A stretch of DNA of 64,000 nt from Granulosicoccus antarcticus IMCC3135 (lineage in GTDB: Bacteria > Pseudomonadota > Gammaproteobacteria > Granulosicoccales > Granulosicoccaceae), in contig NZ_CP018632.1 of the NCBI RefSeq assembly GCF_002215215.1, positions 3,964,501 through 4,028,500 on the forward strand. The letters are read 5' to 3'. Position numbers and translations under genes: made by a program. How positions within the stretch are numbered: the stretch's first letter is position 1; each line of letters begins with the position of its first letter. Positions 19,347-28,600 of this stretch are shown here, piece by piece. The notes under the pieces were generated by a model. That model worked only from the letters and a program-made list of their open reading frames with translations. It was not told where the DNA came from and did no database searches.

Positions 19347-20314
19347 GGCTTTGTCTCATGGACGTTGTCTCCAGTCATATCGACAGGCAGGGTCCTGTTG
19401 TGAAAGGACCACAATGGATGGGCAACACTGTCTTTCTCGCACCAGAGGTATCGCCTGAATACCTCGGTATAGGAGGCATAGAAGTAGTGCTCGTTGCGAA
19501 CCAGCAAGGCTGCACGGTGTTTGTCAAAAAATGCGGACAGTCGGTACCAGGGTAATCTGGGATGCAGGTGGTGCACGCTATGAAAGTTGTTGTATAGAAA
19601 GAGCCATGCTAGCGGGCCACGATCGTTGACCACGGCCGTACGCCCGGGAGCGGACTCATTCGCCTGATGCTCGAGATAGGTGCGGATTTTCAGGATCGAC
19701 ATACCAAGGTAGGCCGCGAGGATGTACATCCCGACACTCATACTTGCAAAACTTCCAAGCCAGTCAATCACCATCGCGAGCCCAAGCAGATGGTAAATAT
19801 AGGCACGGATTACTCCTTTCTCGCGCCTCAGAATGCGTTTGCAGTCGGTGTAATAGAACTGAGAGAGCCCCATGACGGGACCAAGCAGCATTCGTCCAAA
19901 CAAGGTGTTGTTCAGCCGAAACAGGTACTGAAGCGAACGCGGCAGTCGATGCAGCACTAGCAGGTCTAAATACGAACTCTCAGGATCATCGTATGGGTCA
20001 GTCAGGAAGCTGTCCCGGTGGTGTGCCAGGTGCGTATCCCGAAATCGTTGATACGGCACGAAGAGACCAATAGGCGGAAACACCAACAAAGCATTGCCTG
20101 TCTTGTTTCCGAAAGGATGGCCGTGAATCACTTCGTGCTGTAGTGAGGAATGCAACGCCAGAATGACGGCTAGTAGAACGACAGACACTACCGGTCCCAA
20201 GCCAGAGGCGGCCCACGTGACAACACCGTAGGCGCCGTAGCATCCTGCAAGAACAATCAGTGTGGGCCATTCAACGTCGTGTGATCTCAACGGTATGAAG
20301 GGACGAATTGGCAT
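19343..20314 (-). CDS. Membrane fatty-acid desaturase-type di-iron enzyme
   Basis: A 323-residue integral membrane oxygenase of the fatty acid desaturase superfamily. The three histidine boxes are present: HEVIH at residues 60-64, HLAHH at 95-99 and HSVHH at 245-249, with hydrophobic helices between them. Such enzymes introduce double bonds or hydroxyls into lipids or carotenoids. It is the first gene of a two-gene operon with the lyase homologue and is divergent from an XRE regulator 149 bp away. The substrate is not determinable; the pairing with a lyase suggests modification of an acyl or aryl-type product, which is inference. Confidence 0.88.
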   Translation of the reverse strand: MPIRPFIPLRSHDVEWPTLIVLAGCYGAYGVVTWAASGLGPVVSVVLLAVILALHSSLQHEVIHGHPFGNKTGNALLVFPPIGLFVPYQRFRDTHLAHHRDSFLTDPYDDPESSYLDLLVLHRLPRSLQYLFRLNNTLFGRMLLGPVMGLSQFYYTDCKRILRREKGVIRAYIYHLLGLAMVIDWLGSFASMSVGMYILAAYLGMSILKIRTYLEHQANESAPGRTAVVNDRGPLAWLFLYNNFHSVHHLHPRLPWYRLSAFFDKHRAALLVRNEHYFYASYTEVFRRYLWCEKDSVAHPLWSFHNRTLPVDMTGDNVHETKP

Positions 20315-20379
20315 GTGTTCTTTTCATTGGTGACAGGCAGTGGTCTCAATGATCACCAATGGACAGACGACAGGCAATA

Positions 20380-20466
20380 ATGCATATTTGTATTTTATAA
20401 GGTGTTTATAGCTCGAATCATGCAATATGATGTGCAAATACAATTTTGAGGTGAATATGCAATATG
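20380..20466. promoter_or_regulatory. Divergent promoter with candidate operators
   Basis: The AT-rich region between the desaturase and XRE genes contains the inverted repeat TTGTATTT (20388-20395) and AAATACAA (20436-20443), plus a direct repeat ATGCAATATG at 20420-20429 and 20457-20466. The last copy overlaps the XRE start codon. These are plausible binding sites for the XRE protein. Confidence 0.45.
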
Positions 20467-21333
20467 CATAAACGTGATGTCGCTAGTCTCTTTCGAAAAC
20501 GCCTCCGATTACTCATTGCCAGTGAGAAACAAAGCACGGCGGCTTTTCTTCGTGACACGGGAATGGATCGTTCTGCCCTTAGTCAGTTTCTCGATGAGAG
20601 CAGTGATCGGCTGCCTCGTGCCGAAGCCTTGCGACGCATAGCGGTAGCTCGAGGTGTCTCTGTTGACTGGCTACTGGGTCTGGAGAATGCTCCTGAAGGC
20701 CGACAAGTAGTTACCTCCAGCGTACAGATAGAACAGATGCAGGATGAGCACGGCACCTCACCGCTTGAGCACTGGCGAAATGAAGCCTGGGGTCACAAGC
20801 TGCGCTACGTGCCCTCGACATTACCCGACATGCTAAGCCTGGCCAATGCCGGTGACACGGAACGCACCGGGGACCCAGTCGGGGACCCTATTCATGGCAA
20901 TGATCATGCGCGTGCAAGTGGTGCTGAAAACGTGCTGGAAGGCCTGATGCCCGGTGATCTGGATATCGAAATTGCCATGCCTATTCAGACGCTGGAAGAT
21001 CTGGCCAATCAATCCGGCCTGTTCAAAAACACACCGCCGGACACCTGCCGACGCCAATTGCAACACATGGCGCGTATCTGCCAGACAAGTTATCCAGCAT
21101 TGCGACTTCATCTCTATGATGGAACGACGACGTTTTCTGCACCATTCACCGTATACGGCAAGCTGCGCGTCGCTATCTATATTGGTGAGTCCTACCTGGT
21201 TATTACCGCACGAGAACAAATAACCAGCTTCGTTCAACGTTTTGACGAGCTCGTCCGCCGCACTCTGGTAAGCCCAGATCAGTCTCACGAGACATTGCGC
21301 AAATTGAGTGACACAGTGCAACACAAACAGTGA
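20464..21333 (+). CDS. XRE-type transcriptional regulator
   Basis: A 289-residue DNA-binding protein. Residues about 8-65 form a Cro/CI-type helix-turn-helix, with STAAFLRDTGMDRSALSQFL as the recognition part and RIAVARGVSVDWLLGL closing the fold. The C-terminal 200 residues have no recognised family; a region near 220-270 looks like a small alpha/beta domain. GAGG lies 11 nt before the ATG; an ATG six bases upstream is followed at once by a stop. Being divergent from the desaturase-lyase operon, it is the likely local regulator. Confidence 0.85.
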   Translation: MHKRDVASLFRKRLRLLIASEKQSTAAFLRDTGMDRSALSQFLDESSDRLPRAEALRRIAVARGVSVDWLLGLENAPEGRQVVTSSVQIEQMQDEHGTSPLEHWRNEAWGHKLRYVPSTLPDMLSLANAGDTERTGDPVGDPIHGNDHARASGAENVLEGLMPGDLDIEIAMPIQTLEDLANQSGLFKNTPPDTCRRQLQHMARICQTSYPALRLHLYDGTTTFSAPFTVYGKLRVAIYIGESYLVITAREQITSFVQRFDELVRRTLVSPDQSHETLRKLSDTVQHKQ

Positions 21334-21670
21334 ACCCGTGTGAACAACAACAGCGAAGAGCGATACTTGTCAAAGCCTTCGGGTAGACTCGTCAATCGCT
21401 TTGCCAGAGCGTCATCTGCAAGACTGAATTTGCATTAAACAGCTGGTAATGTGGGGCTAACCCCCTCAAATACAGCCTTTTTGAGAACTGGCACACATAT
21501 TTCATGGTGCGACATTTCAAGTCATTCATTATTCGTTCGACACGATGAAATGACTTGTTCCAATCCATACACTGCACTGCAACAAACAAGGCCTATATTG
21601 ATCGCTGATATGGCCGATAGCTGTGAAGCACGAAAACAACCGCATACGTGCATTTTTGAAGGAAACACCA
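21334..21670. other. Intergenic region upstream of DUF3461 gene
   Basis: The only structure seen is a modest hairpin, CAAGTCATT at 21518-21526 with AATGACTTG at 21549-21557. No gene is recognised here. Confidence 0.4.
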
Positions 21671-22141
21671 ATGTCTGCAATCCTGGCTGAAAAAGTCACC
21701 CAATACGCCGCACTGGCTGAGATGGGTATTTTCCGCGTCAACGAAATATCCAATTACAGTTTGCGTCAGGATGGACCCGACAAAGATGTTCTGCGGGTGA
21801 TTTACAAGCGTGCCAAGGGCTCTCTGCTGCCGTTTAGCCGTAAATACAAATTTGGCCGTTCGGTGAAAACCGTCGTTGTTGACGGCGGTACATCACGTAT
21901 GGAACGCACCTACGAGATTTCACCTTTCCTGCTCAAGGCAGTGGCTGAGCTCGAAGATTTGTTGGTATTCAATCAATATGGACCCACTGAGCCGTCCACG
22001 TCTAATAAAGATCTGAAGGCGAGTCTCATGGCTGAAATCAATGTATTGAAGCAATTGATCAACCAGTCAATTCGAGCTGAAAGTATGGGCGCCGTGAATG
22101 CCAAGCTAGACAGCGTGCGTAGACATATTGACGCGCTGTAA
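21671..22141 (+). CDS. DUF3461 family protein
   Basis: A 156-residue soluble protein of a small conserved proteobacterial family of unknown function. The diagnostic stretch is NYSLRQDGPDKDVLRVIYKR followed by KGSLLPFSRKYKFGRS. The C-terminal part (residues 110-156) is helical and may form a coiled coil. The frame extends upstream, but AAGGAAAC before the ATG at 21671 and the family pattern fix the start there. It stands alone with a palindromic terminator-like structure behind it. Confidence 0.8.
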   Translation: MSAILAEKVTQYAALAEMGIFRVNEISNYSLRQDGPDKDVLRVIYKRAKGSLLPFSRKYKFGRSVKTVVVDGGTSRMERTYEISPFLLKAVAELEDLLVFNQYGPTEPSTSNKDLKASLMAEINVLKQLINQSIRAESMGAVNAKLDSVRRHIDAL

Positions 22142-22178
22142 TGCCTTTTAGCCGTTTTATCGATCGCTCGACGAGTGC

Positions 22179-22229
22179 AACCTGCTACACCTATAGGGCT
22201 GGGTGACCCGAGCTCGGGTTCTAGCAGGT
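22179..22229 (+). terminator. Nested palindrome, possible terminator
   Basis: ACCTGCTA at 22180-22187 pairs with TAGCAGGT at 22222-22229, enclosing the perfect palindrome ACCCGAGCTCGGGT at 22206-22219. There is no T-tract, so factor-independent termination is uncertain. Confidence 0.45.
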
Positions 22230-22547
22230 CGTATCGTCAGCCTGCGCATCCATTCGCTTCAGTATCTGCCTAGGACGATGTGGTATCGGAAAAGAAGCGG
22301 ATCATTTCCGCTGAAGCGTCGGGCCCTTCGGCATCGGTGAAGGTGCAGGCAACATCGCCGCCAGACCAGGCATGAACTCCTTCTGTCAGCTTCCAGTATT
22401 CGCACCCGATGAACTCCGAGTTACTTTCATTGGTGTACGCAGTGATCGTACTTTTGCGTCCCAAATCGGTCGAGTGTTGTCGATTGTTCAAGATCCAGGT
22501 ACTCGACTCAGACGACGCTTTACTGGCAGCTAACCAGTCGCTGACGA

Positions 22548-22574
22548 TTCGATCACTATTCGATCACTATTCGA
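22548..22574. repeat. 11-bp tandem duplication inside pseudogene
   Basis: Two exact copies of TTCGATCACTA plus a partial third (TTCGA). Eleven bases is not a multiple of three, so this is one of the inactivating mutations of the depolymerase gene. Confidence 0.85.
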
Positions 22575-22669
22575 GCAGCCGGACGTCAGCCCGTTCAGTA
22601 GATTCTCTCCAGATAGAATATCTGAACTGTTGCCAGAGATGCCAAGCATCGCAATCAACGCTTCTGGCA

Positions 22670-22674
22670 TGGAA
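22670..22674. repeat. TGGAA target-site duplication, left copy
   Basis: TGGAA directly precedes the left inverted repeat; the same five bases follow the right repeat at 28663-28667. A 5-bp duplication is the rule for Tn3-family elements. Confidence 0.9.
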
Positions 22675-22736
22675 GGGGTATGAAGCCCAATGGAACGAAA
22701 AGTTGCGCTAAGCCTCTTCAGGTTGCATTTCTAGTA
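22675..22736. repeat. Outer left transposon end with truncated tnpR tail
   Basis: Besides the 39-bp inverted repeat, this end contains about 23 bp more that match the 3' end of tnpR, encoding the same C-terminal EMQPEE and stop on the minus strand. Similarity to the internal copy stops sharply at 22736. Confidence 0.85.
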
Positions 22737-22740
22737 GTCT

Positions 22741-22780
22741 TCCAACTTGGGGGCGATAGAGGATTCGGAATCATGTTGTG
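22741..22780. repeat. Left arm of palindrome split by group II intron
   Basis: The arm ends in GGATTCGGAATCATGTTGTG and its complement begins at 23609 on the far side of the intron. The inner 26 bp of the two arms are perfectly complementary, and pairing continues imperfectly for about 12 bp more. Confidence 0.75.
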
Positions 22781-23608
22781 GTGTGCCCGGAGTCCGGCAC
22801 GTGCAGGATGCACAAATGGACCACGAGTTTGTCTGAAATATCAACGCGCTGATTCATGACGGATCAGCAAACTGAACCCGTCTTCGGTGAGGGCGGTGAG
22901 CCTGAGCGGCAGTGACCGGCGGTGTGCCCGTCGGGTGATGAAACCCGCTGACAAATAGGATTGAGGCGAGATCACTAAGCCAAGAAGATCCCAGAGGCTG
23001 AACGTTGGAAGGTTGAAGAATATGAATCCATTAACCCGCCTCTGTGGGCCGAAAGATCCGCCATGACCTACGTGATCTACCAGGTCATGCGTAAAGAGAA
23101 GCTGCTACCGATTCGGTCGGTGCAGTTTTCCGATGGACCGGTTATGCGCAACTGCCGCGTCCGGGTTCTGCTGGCTTGGTCACCGCTATGCCAACAGCTT
23201 TACGCCACCTTGCAGCACGCAAGGCCAAAGAGTGCGATGGGCAACCTAACCAATGTGTTCGAGTTCAGGCAAGCAAACCGGGGAAGGTCGATATCGGATG
23301 CCAAGGGGGCACGACCCCGACGACGTATCGACTGGCGGAGCTTCCGTAGTAGTCCGCGATGGGGAAAGCCCATTACATGGCAAAGGGAAGCAGCTCTTGT
23401 GTGCTTGTGCGACAGATTAGCCGACCGTAGTGAGGTGAATACCTTCGATAATCGGCGAAATGCAGCGCAAGCTGGCAGCATGGAAAGTTGATGTTGCCAT
23501 GGCGGTATGCCGCACTTGAGGGGAGAGCCGGATGCGCCGAGAGGCGCATGTCCGGTTCGGGGAGGAGAGGCAGGGAAACGGTCTACCGCTCCCTGTCTCT
23601 TACTCCAC
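22781..23608 (+). mobile_element. Group II intron without reverse transcriptase (828 nt)
   Basis: The 5' end is GTGTGCCC, fitting the GUGYG consensus. Domain V is recognisable at 23525-23558: it starts GAGCCGGATGCGCC, has a GAGA tetraloop and ends GCATGTCCGGTTC, with the AGC catalytic triad at its second to fourth bases. Domain VI follows as a long stem ending CTCTTACTCC with a candidate branch-point A. The 3' end would be AC, fitting the AY rule. The interior has only a 142-codon frame (23063-23491) that does not resemble a reverse transcriptase, so this looks like an ORF-less intron that needs a helper for mobility. Confidence 0.8.
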
Positions 23609-23648
23609 CACAACATGATTCCGAATCCTCTATCCACCCCAACTTGAT
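23609..23648. repeat. Right arm of palindrome split by group II intron
   Basis: It begins CACAACATGATTCCGAATCC and is the complement of the left arm at 22741-22780. Without the intron the two arms would abut with no loop. Confidence 0.75.
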
Positions 23649-23730
23649 GTCGAGGAGACATTGTCTCACCAAGCCATTTTGACGGCACTCGATATCCGGC
23701 ATGCCTCAGATGACGCATGCCGGATATCGG

Positions 23731-24678
23731 TTATTCCACAGTCGTTCGCAATAGCACAAGGTTGTCGAGCACCAGATTGGAGGACCAGATGAATTCAGCG
23801 TCCGCGCCGGCAGCGTCGAAGATATCCTTGAAATTGGTGAAGGCTGTCTTGTTATCGACGCCGACCGTGTCGTTCGAGTAGATACTGGCTGCTGGCCAGA
23901 TGCTGTCGTCGAATGCGGGTGCCATCCAGTCAGTCGGGATAGCCCAGTGTGCTGCGGAGAAACCGGTACCATCGTCAACGCCTGTTTCATCACATGCCGA
24001 ACTATTGCGTAATTGACCTTCGACTACCAGGCAATCACGATCGGTCAAAGGTGCTGTGTAGAATGTCTGCGCGTGCCAGTTTCCATCCGTAATAGCAACA
24101 GAGTTTGCGTCAGCATCTTGAATTTGTGCAACAAATCCACCGTCTCCGGCGTGAAAGGCTTTGCCCTGGTTGTTCTCTGAACCCAGCCCCAGATTTTCCT
24201 CCCAGTCCACCATCATGACCGCAATGGTAAGCGGACGATCGGCAGTAAAGCGAACGACATTTGAATTGAAAGGCGTGAACGGAACCGGGTCAACGGCAAG
24301 AAGCACACCATTGACATAGAGTTCGAAATAGTTGTCTGCGAAGATGTAGGCCACGAATTCCTCGCTGCCGCCTGCGTCGAGCAGTGGAACGCTTTCCAGG
24401 TCCAGTTGCGAAACAGAAGACAGTTCATCCCCGTCACACTCGTTGAACAGATCCGCAGCCTTGCGTGCTGAATCGAAATTCGTGGCGGCAGGTACTGTCC
24501 AGACTGTGCCATCATCAGAGGTGATTTCACCGACTGCACTGACTCGAGATCCGCCTCCGCAGTCGACCAATCCGGGATTGGTTGTCGTGGCGGGACCGGT
24601 TGTAAAAACAGCCTCCTGTGCTAACAGACTTGAGGCGCTTGCACAGAGCAAAGCGCCCAGTAAGATACGTTGAACCAT
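23731..24678 (-). CDS. Secreted beta-sandwich-like protein, transposon cargo, function unknown
   Basis: A 315-residue exported protein. It has a clear signal peptide, MVQRILLGALLCASASSLLA, with predicted cleavage before QEAVFTT. The mature part is acidic and rich in Asp, Trp and Phe. Segments such as VAYIFADNYFELYVNGVLL and WMAPAFDDSIWPAASIY resemble galactose-binding or other jelly-roll carbohydrate-binding domains, but no family is assigned. Five or six Cys could form disulfides. AGGAG lies 8 nt before the ATG; a longer upstream frame lacks a ribosome site. It is the only passenger protein gene between the two tnpR-side ends. Confidence 0.75.
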   Translation of the reverse strand: MVQRILLGALLCASASSLLAQEAVFTTGPATTTNPGLVDCGGGSRVSAVGEITSDDGTVWTVPAATNFDSARKAADLFNECDGDELSSVSQLDLESVPLLDAGGSEEFVAYIFADNYFELYVNGVLLAVDPVPFTPFNSNVVRFTADRPLTIAVMMVDWEENLGLGSENNQGKAFHAGDGGFVAQIQDADANSVAITDGNWHAQTFYTAPLTDRDCLVVEGQLRNSSACDETGVDDGTGFSAAHWAIPTDWMAPAFDDSIWPAASIYSNDTVGVDNKTAFTNFKDIFDAAGADAEFIWSSNLVLDNLVLLRTTVE

Positions 24679-24787
24679 GGATAAAACTCCTTTGTGTGAA
24701 TAAGTCGGTTGATCGCTAATTTTCGAACAAATCTGGGCGGGGGACATGATTGAGTTCAAAGTCGGTTCAGTTGCCGGTGGCAGTAGA

Positions 24788-24847
24788 GGGATGAAGCCTA
24801 ATGGAACGAAAAGTTGGGCTAAGTCTCTTCAGGTTGCATTTCTAGTA
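24788..24847. repeat. Internal degenerate copy of the left transposon end
   Basis: It matches 22675-22736 except for a 2-nt deletion in the outer GGGGTA and three substitutions. It includes the 3' end of the intact tnpR. The damaged outer bases suggest it no longer works as a transposition end. Confidence 0.88.
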
Positions 24848-25445
24848 CATCTAGCGCGACTTTCTTAGCTCTGCCGCCGCTGCCCACGTATTCATAGAGC
24901 GTAGAGGTGGTAATACCCAACTCTTCAGCGATCAAATTCGCCTTGGCATTCGGGTCTGCCATCGCCGCCATGGCCATACGGATCTTGGATGGCGTCATTT
25001 TTCGTGGTCTTCCACCGGTGCGCCCTCTTGCTCTTGCTGCTACGAGTCCAGCCTTCGTCCGCTCAACAATGAGCTCTCGCTCGAACTCAGCCAGGGCTGC
25101 AAAGATGCCGAAGACCAGCTTTCCTTCAGGCTTGGTGGTGTCGATCGCTGCGCCTTGCCCGGTCAGCACCTGCAGGCCAATGCCCTGATCGCACAGTGTC
25201 TCGACCAGCTCGACCAGGTGGCGCAGATTGCGCCCTAAGCGATCGAGCTTCCATACCACCAGGGTGTCGCCGCTTCGCAGGGATTTCAGGCACGCGTCCA
25301 GTCCAGGGCGTTGGTCATGCCGACCGCTCATCTTGTCGGTGTAGATCCGCGATACCTCGACGCCAGCCGCTAGCAACGCATCGTGCTGCAAATCTGTGCT
25401 TTGGTTGCCATTGGCCTTTGAGACGCGAACATATCCCAGCTGCAT
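24819..25445 (-). CDS. tnpR: Tn3-family serine resolvase
   Basis: A 208-residue site-specific recombinase. The catalytic Ser is in GYVRVSKANG (Ser9). DTLVVWKLDRLGRNLRHLVELV and GKLVFGIFAALAEFERELIVERT are the family's active-site and dimer helices; a C-terminal helix-turn-helix (AKANLIAEELGITTSTLYEYV) binds res. It resolves cointegrates during replicative transposition. It is divergent from tnpA with the res-like region between them, the Tn3-subgroup arrangement. No damage is visible. Confidence 0.95.
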   Translation of the reverse strand: MQLGYVRVSKANGNQSTDLQHDALLAAGVEVSRIYTDKMSGRHDQRPGLDACLKSLRSGDTLVVWKLDRLGRNLRHLVELVETLCDQGIGLQVLTGQGAAIDTTKPEGKLVFGIFAALAEFERELIVERTKAGLVAARARGRTGGRPRKMTPSKIRMAMAAMADPNAKANLIAEELGITTSTLYEYVGSGGRAKKVALDVLEMQPEET

Positions 25446-25620
25446 GTGGTTTTTCGAGTTGGTTTTCTGCAGGGTACAAGAAAACCTCTGCAGATACCGT
25501 TTTTCTTGCGTAGATTATCGGAATGAGTTTTCTTGTGATTTTCGCTCGCTATTTGCACGAAATTCGCGTCTTTTCATACCGCAAGATAAACCTCCGTTTT
25601 CCGGATGCCCTGAATCTCCT
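25446..25620. promoter_or_regulatory. res-like resolution and divergent promoter region
   Basis: The tnpR-tnpA interval contains GGTTTTCT and AGAAAACC at about 25459-25484 around a 10-nt spacer, and further AT-rich imperfect dyads such as CGAAATTCGCG near 25558. This is the expected position of the resolvase sites, but subsite limits cannot be set by eye. Confidence 0.6.
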
Positions 25621-28600
25621 ATGCCTGTCGAATTTCTGACCCAAGCGCAACGCGAGCACTACGGTCGATTTGCCGGTGAGCTGTCCGTGGTCGAACTCGC
25701 CCAACATTGCCATCTCGATGACAAGGATCGCGCTTTGATCAACAGTCGGCGCCAGGACCACAACCGTCTCGGCTTCGCCGTCCAGTTGTGCACCGTTCGC
25801 TGCCTGGGGACGTTTTTAGCAGATCCGATCGATGTGCCGAGCAATATGGTGGCGTTCATTGCCCGCCAAATTGGTGGGTATGACCCAACATGCTTAGCGC
25901 GATATCTGGATCGCAAACAGACCAGACATGCGCATCAAGCCGAGATCCAACACGCGTATGGATACCGTGACTTCAACGAAGCCCCGTGGGGGTTCCGGTT
26001 GACTCGGTTGCTCTATGCACAAGCGTGGACGAGCACAGAGCGTCCCAGCCAACAGTTCGATATTGCCACTCATTGGCTCATGGTCAACAAAGTGTTGTTA
26101 CCGGGTTCCTCGACGCTGGAACGTCTAGTGTCTCAAACAAGAGAGCGTGCTGCCAATCGTCTGTGGAGCAAACTCTCCGCTTTGCCGGGTCGAGGCCAAG
26201 TGGTTGCTCTGGAAACACTTTTGCAGATCGAAACCAGCCGCCGCACCACAGCGTTAGATCGGTTACGACAAGCCCCTGTGCATGTCAGTGGCCCTGCGTT
26301 TCTTGCGTCCCTGGATCGTTACGTTGAACTCAAGGCATTCGGCATGAATCGGTTGAACGTCACCGGTATCCCTTTGGTACGGTTGAAGGTATTGGCGCGT
26401 CACGCGGCTCAAATATCAGCCTACCGTATGGCACGAATGCCTGACGATCGTCGGATTGCCAGCCTGGTGGCTTTTGTACACAGCTACCAGACACGGGCAT
26501 TGGACGACGCCCTTGATGTATTGGATCTGTTGGCCTCGGACATCACCAGCAAAGCGAAATATCTCGGTAAGCGTAACCGGCTAAGGACACTCAAGGATCT
26601 GGATAAAGCGGCTATCGCACTGGCCAAAGCCTGCGCCTTGATACTGGATGAAGAACAGAGTTCGGATGACTTACGCGCCTCGATTTTCTCACTGATCGCC
26701 AAGCCTCAGCTTGAACAAGCGATCGGTACGATCAATGACATTGCTCGCCCACCAGAAGGTACATTCCATGAAGAGATGGTTGAGCAATACGGTCGACTGA
26801 AACGCGTCGTGCCTCGGCTACTGTCTGATATTGAATTCAAACCCACAGCGTCTGGTGTGCCTGTTCATCAGGCGCTCAGCTTTCTCCAGACCATCGACGG
26901 CCCGCAGAAAGATATGCCAGGCGATGCCCCCGTTGCTTTTGTGACGAACGCCTGGCGCCGTTTAGTGTTCGACAAAGGCGGCCGTATCAGTCGAGCTGGA
27001 TACACGCTTTGTTTGATGGATCGACTACAGGACGCATTGCGTCGCCGTGACATTTACGTCGAAGACAGCGAGCGCTGGACAGACCATCGCTCGAAGCTAT
27101 TGCAGGGTGCTGAATGGGAAGCGAACAAGGTGCAGATTTACCGCTCTTTAGGCCATCCGATCAACGTAGACGACGCACTCTGCGGGTTAAGCAAGCAACT
27201 TGATACGGCGTATCGGCAAACCATCGAACGCTTTGATCAAAATAAGGCCGTGCGAGTTGAGTACACCAACGAAAAGCCAAGTCTGACTATCACAGGCCTG
27301 GCCAAGCTGGATGAACCAGAAAGTTTGCTCGCCCTGCAGGACAAGGTAATGGCCCTGATGCCAAGCATCGATCTGCCAGAGTTGGTGTTGGAAATTCATG
27401 CCCACACAGGGTTTCTCGATACCTTCTCACATATCAGCGAGGCCAACGCTCGTGCCTCAGACATGCCGACGAGCATCTGTGCCGTGCTGCTGGCAGAGGC
27501 CTGCAATATTGGCAGAGAGCCTTTCGTTCGATCTGCAAGAACAGAACTGACGCGGCACCGATTACTGTGGGCGCATCAAAACTATATCCGTACGGAAACC
27601 TTAATCGACGCAAACGCAAGACTGGTTGATCACCAATCAACAATACCCCTGTCTCTGCATTTTGGTGGTGGTGAAGTCGCTTCGGCAGATGGGATGCGCT
27701 TTGTCAGTTCAGGCAGAACCATTCACTCTGGTGCAAACCGCAAATACTTTGGCTCGGGTCGCGGGATCACCTGGTACAACTTTCTCTCTGATCAATACGC
27801 AGGCTTTCATGGCATCGTGGTGCCTGGCACGCTCAGAGACTCAATCTTCGTTCTCGAAGGTTTACTGGAACAGCAAACAGGTCTCATTCCACGAGAGATC
27901 ATGACCGACACGGCTGGTGCCAGCGACATGATCTTTGGCCTGTTCTGGTTACTTGGCTACCAGTTTTCGCCTCGCCTGGCAGACGCAGGAGAAGCCAGGC
28001 TGTGGCGCATCGACAAGGAAGCGGATTACGGTGTGCTGGATGATCTGGTTCGCAGCTGCATAAAACCTCAGCGATTCGAGACTCAGTGGGATGAAATGTT
28101 GCGTGTTGCAGGATCGCTGAAACTCGGCACTGTTTCGGCGTCTGAGCTGATTCGCTCGTTGTTGAAAAGTGATCGACCCTCAGCGCTGGCGCAAGCGATC
28201 ATCGAAGTGGGTCGCATCAACAAAACGCTGTATCTGCTGAACTACATCGACAACGAAGACTACCGCCGCCGAATTCTGACGCAACTTAATCGCGGTGAGA
28301 GCCGTCACGCGCTTGCTCGAGCAATTTGCTACGGAAAACGGGGCGAGATTCAACAAAGCTACCGTGAAGGGCAAGAGGATCAACTCGGCGCGCTGGGACT
28401 CGTCACCAATGCCGTTGTGCTATGGAACACCATCTATATGGATGCCGCTATCAATCGACTGCGTGAACAAGGAGAAGAAATCATTGAGGCGGATCTAGCA
28501 AGACTGTCACCGCTGATCAACAAACACATCAACATGCTGGGCCATTATTCTTTTGCGCTGGCAGAGGGGATCAAATCAGGCGTGCTCAGACCTTTAAACG

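Larger units (their letters stand above)
22270..22674 (-). pseudogene. 3' fragment of PHB depolymerase-family gene
   Basis: Read on the minus strand from the transposon edge it encodes the C-terminal part of an esterase/PHB depolymerase. The family end motif EGVHAWSGGD, followed by EGPDASAEMIRFF, contains the catalytic-His region. An 11-bp tandem duplication (TTCGATCACTA at 22548-22558 and 22559-22569) shifts the frame and creates an early stop; removing one unit reopens the frame through RIVSDWLAASK. The usual catalytic-Asp segment (HGDAD type) is not found. The 5' part lies beyond the transposon at 28663-29300. Confidence 0.85.

Noticed and set aside
23063-23491. 142-codon frame inside the group II intron
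   Set aside because: No reverse transcriptase, maturase or other motif; it lies in structured intron sequence.
22741-23648. Palindrome considered as an integron attC site
   Set aside because: The arms are perfectly complementary without the unpaired bases of attC, and the GTTRRRY core does not fit.
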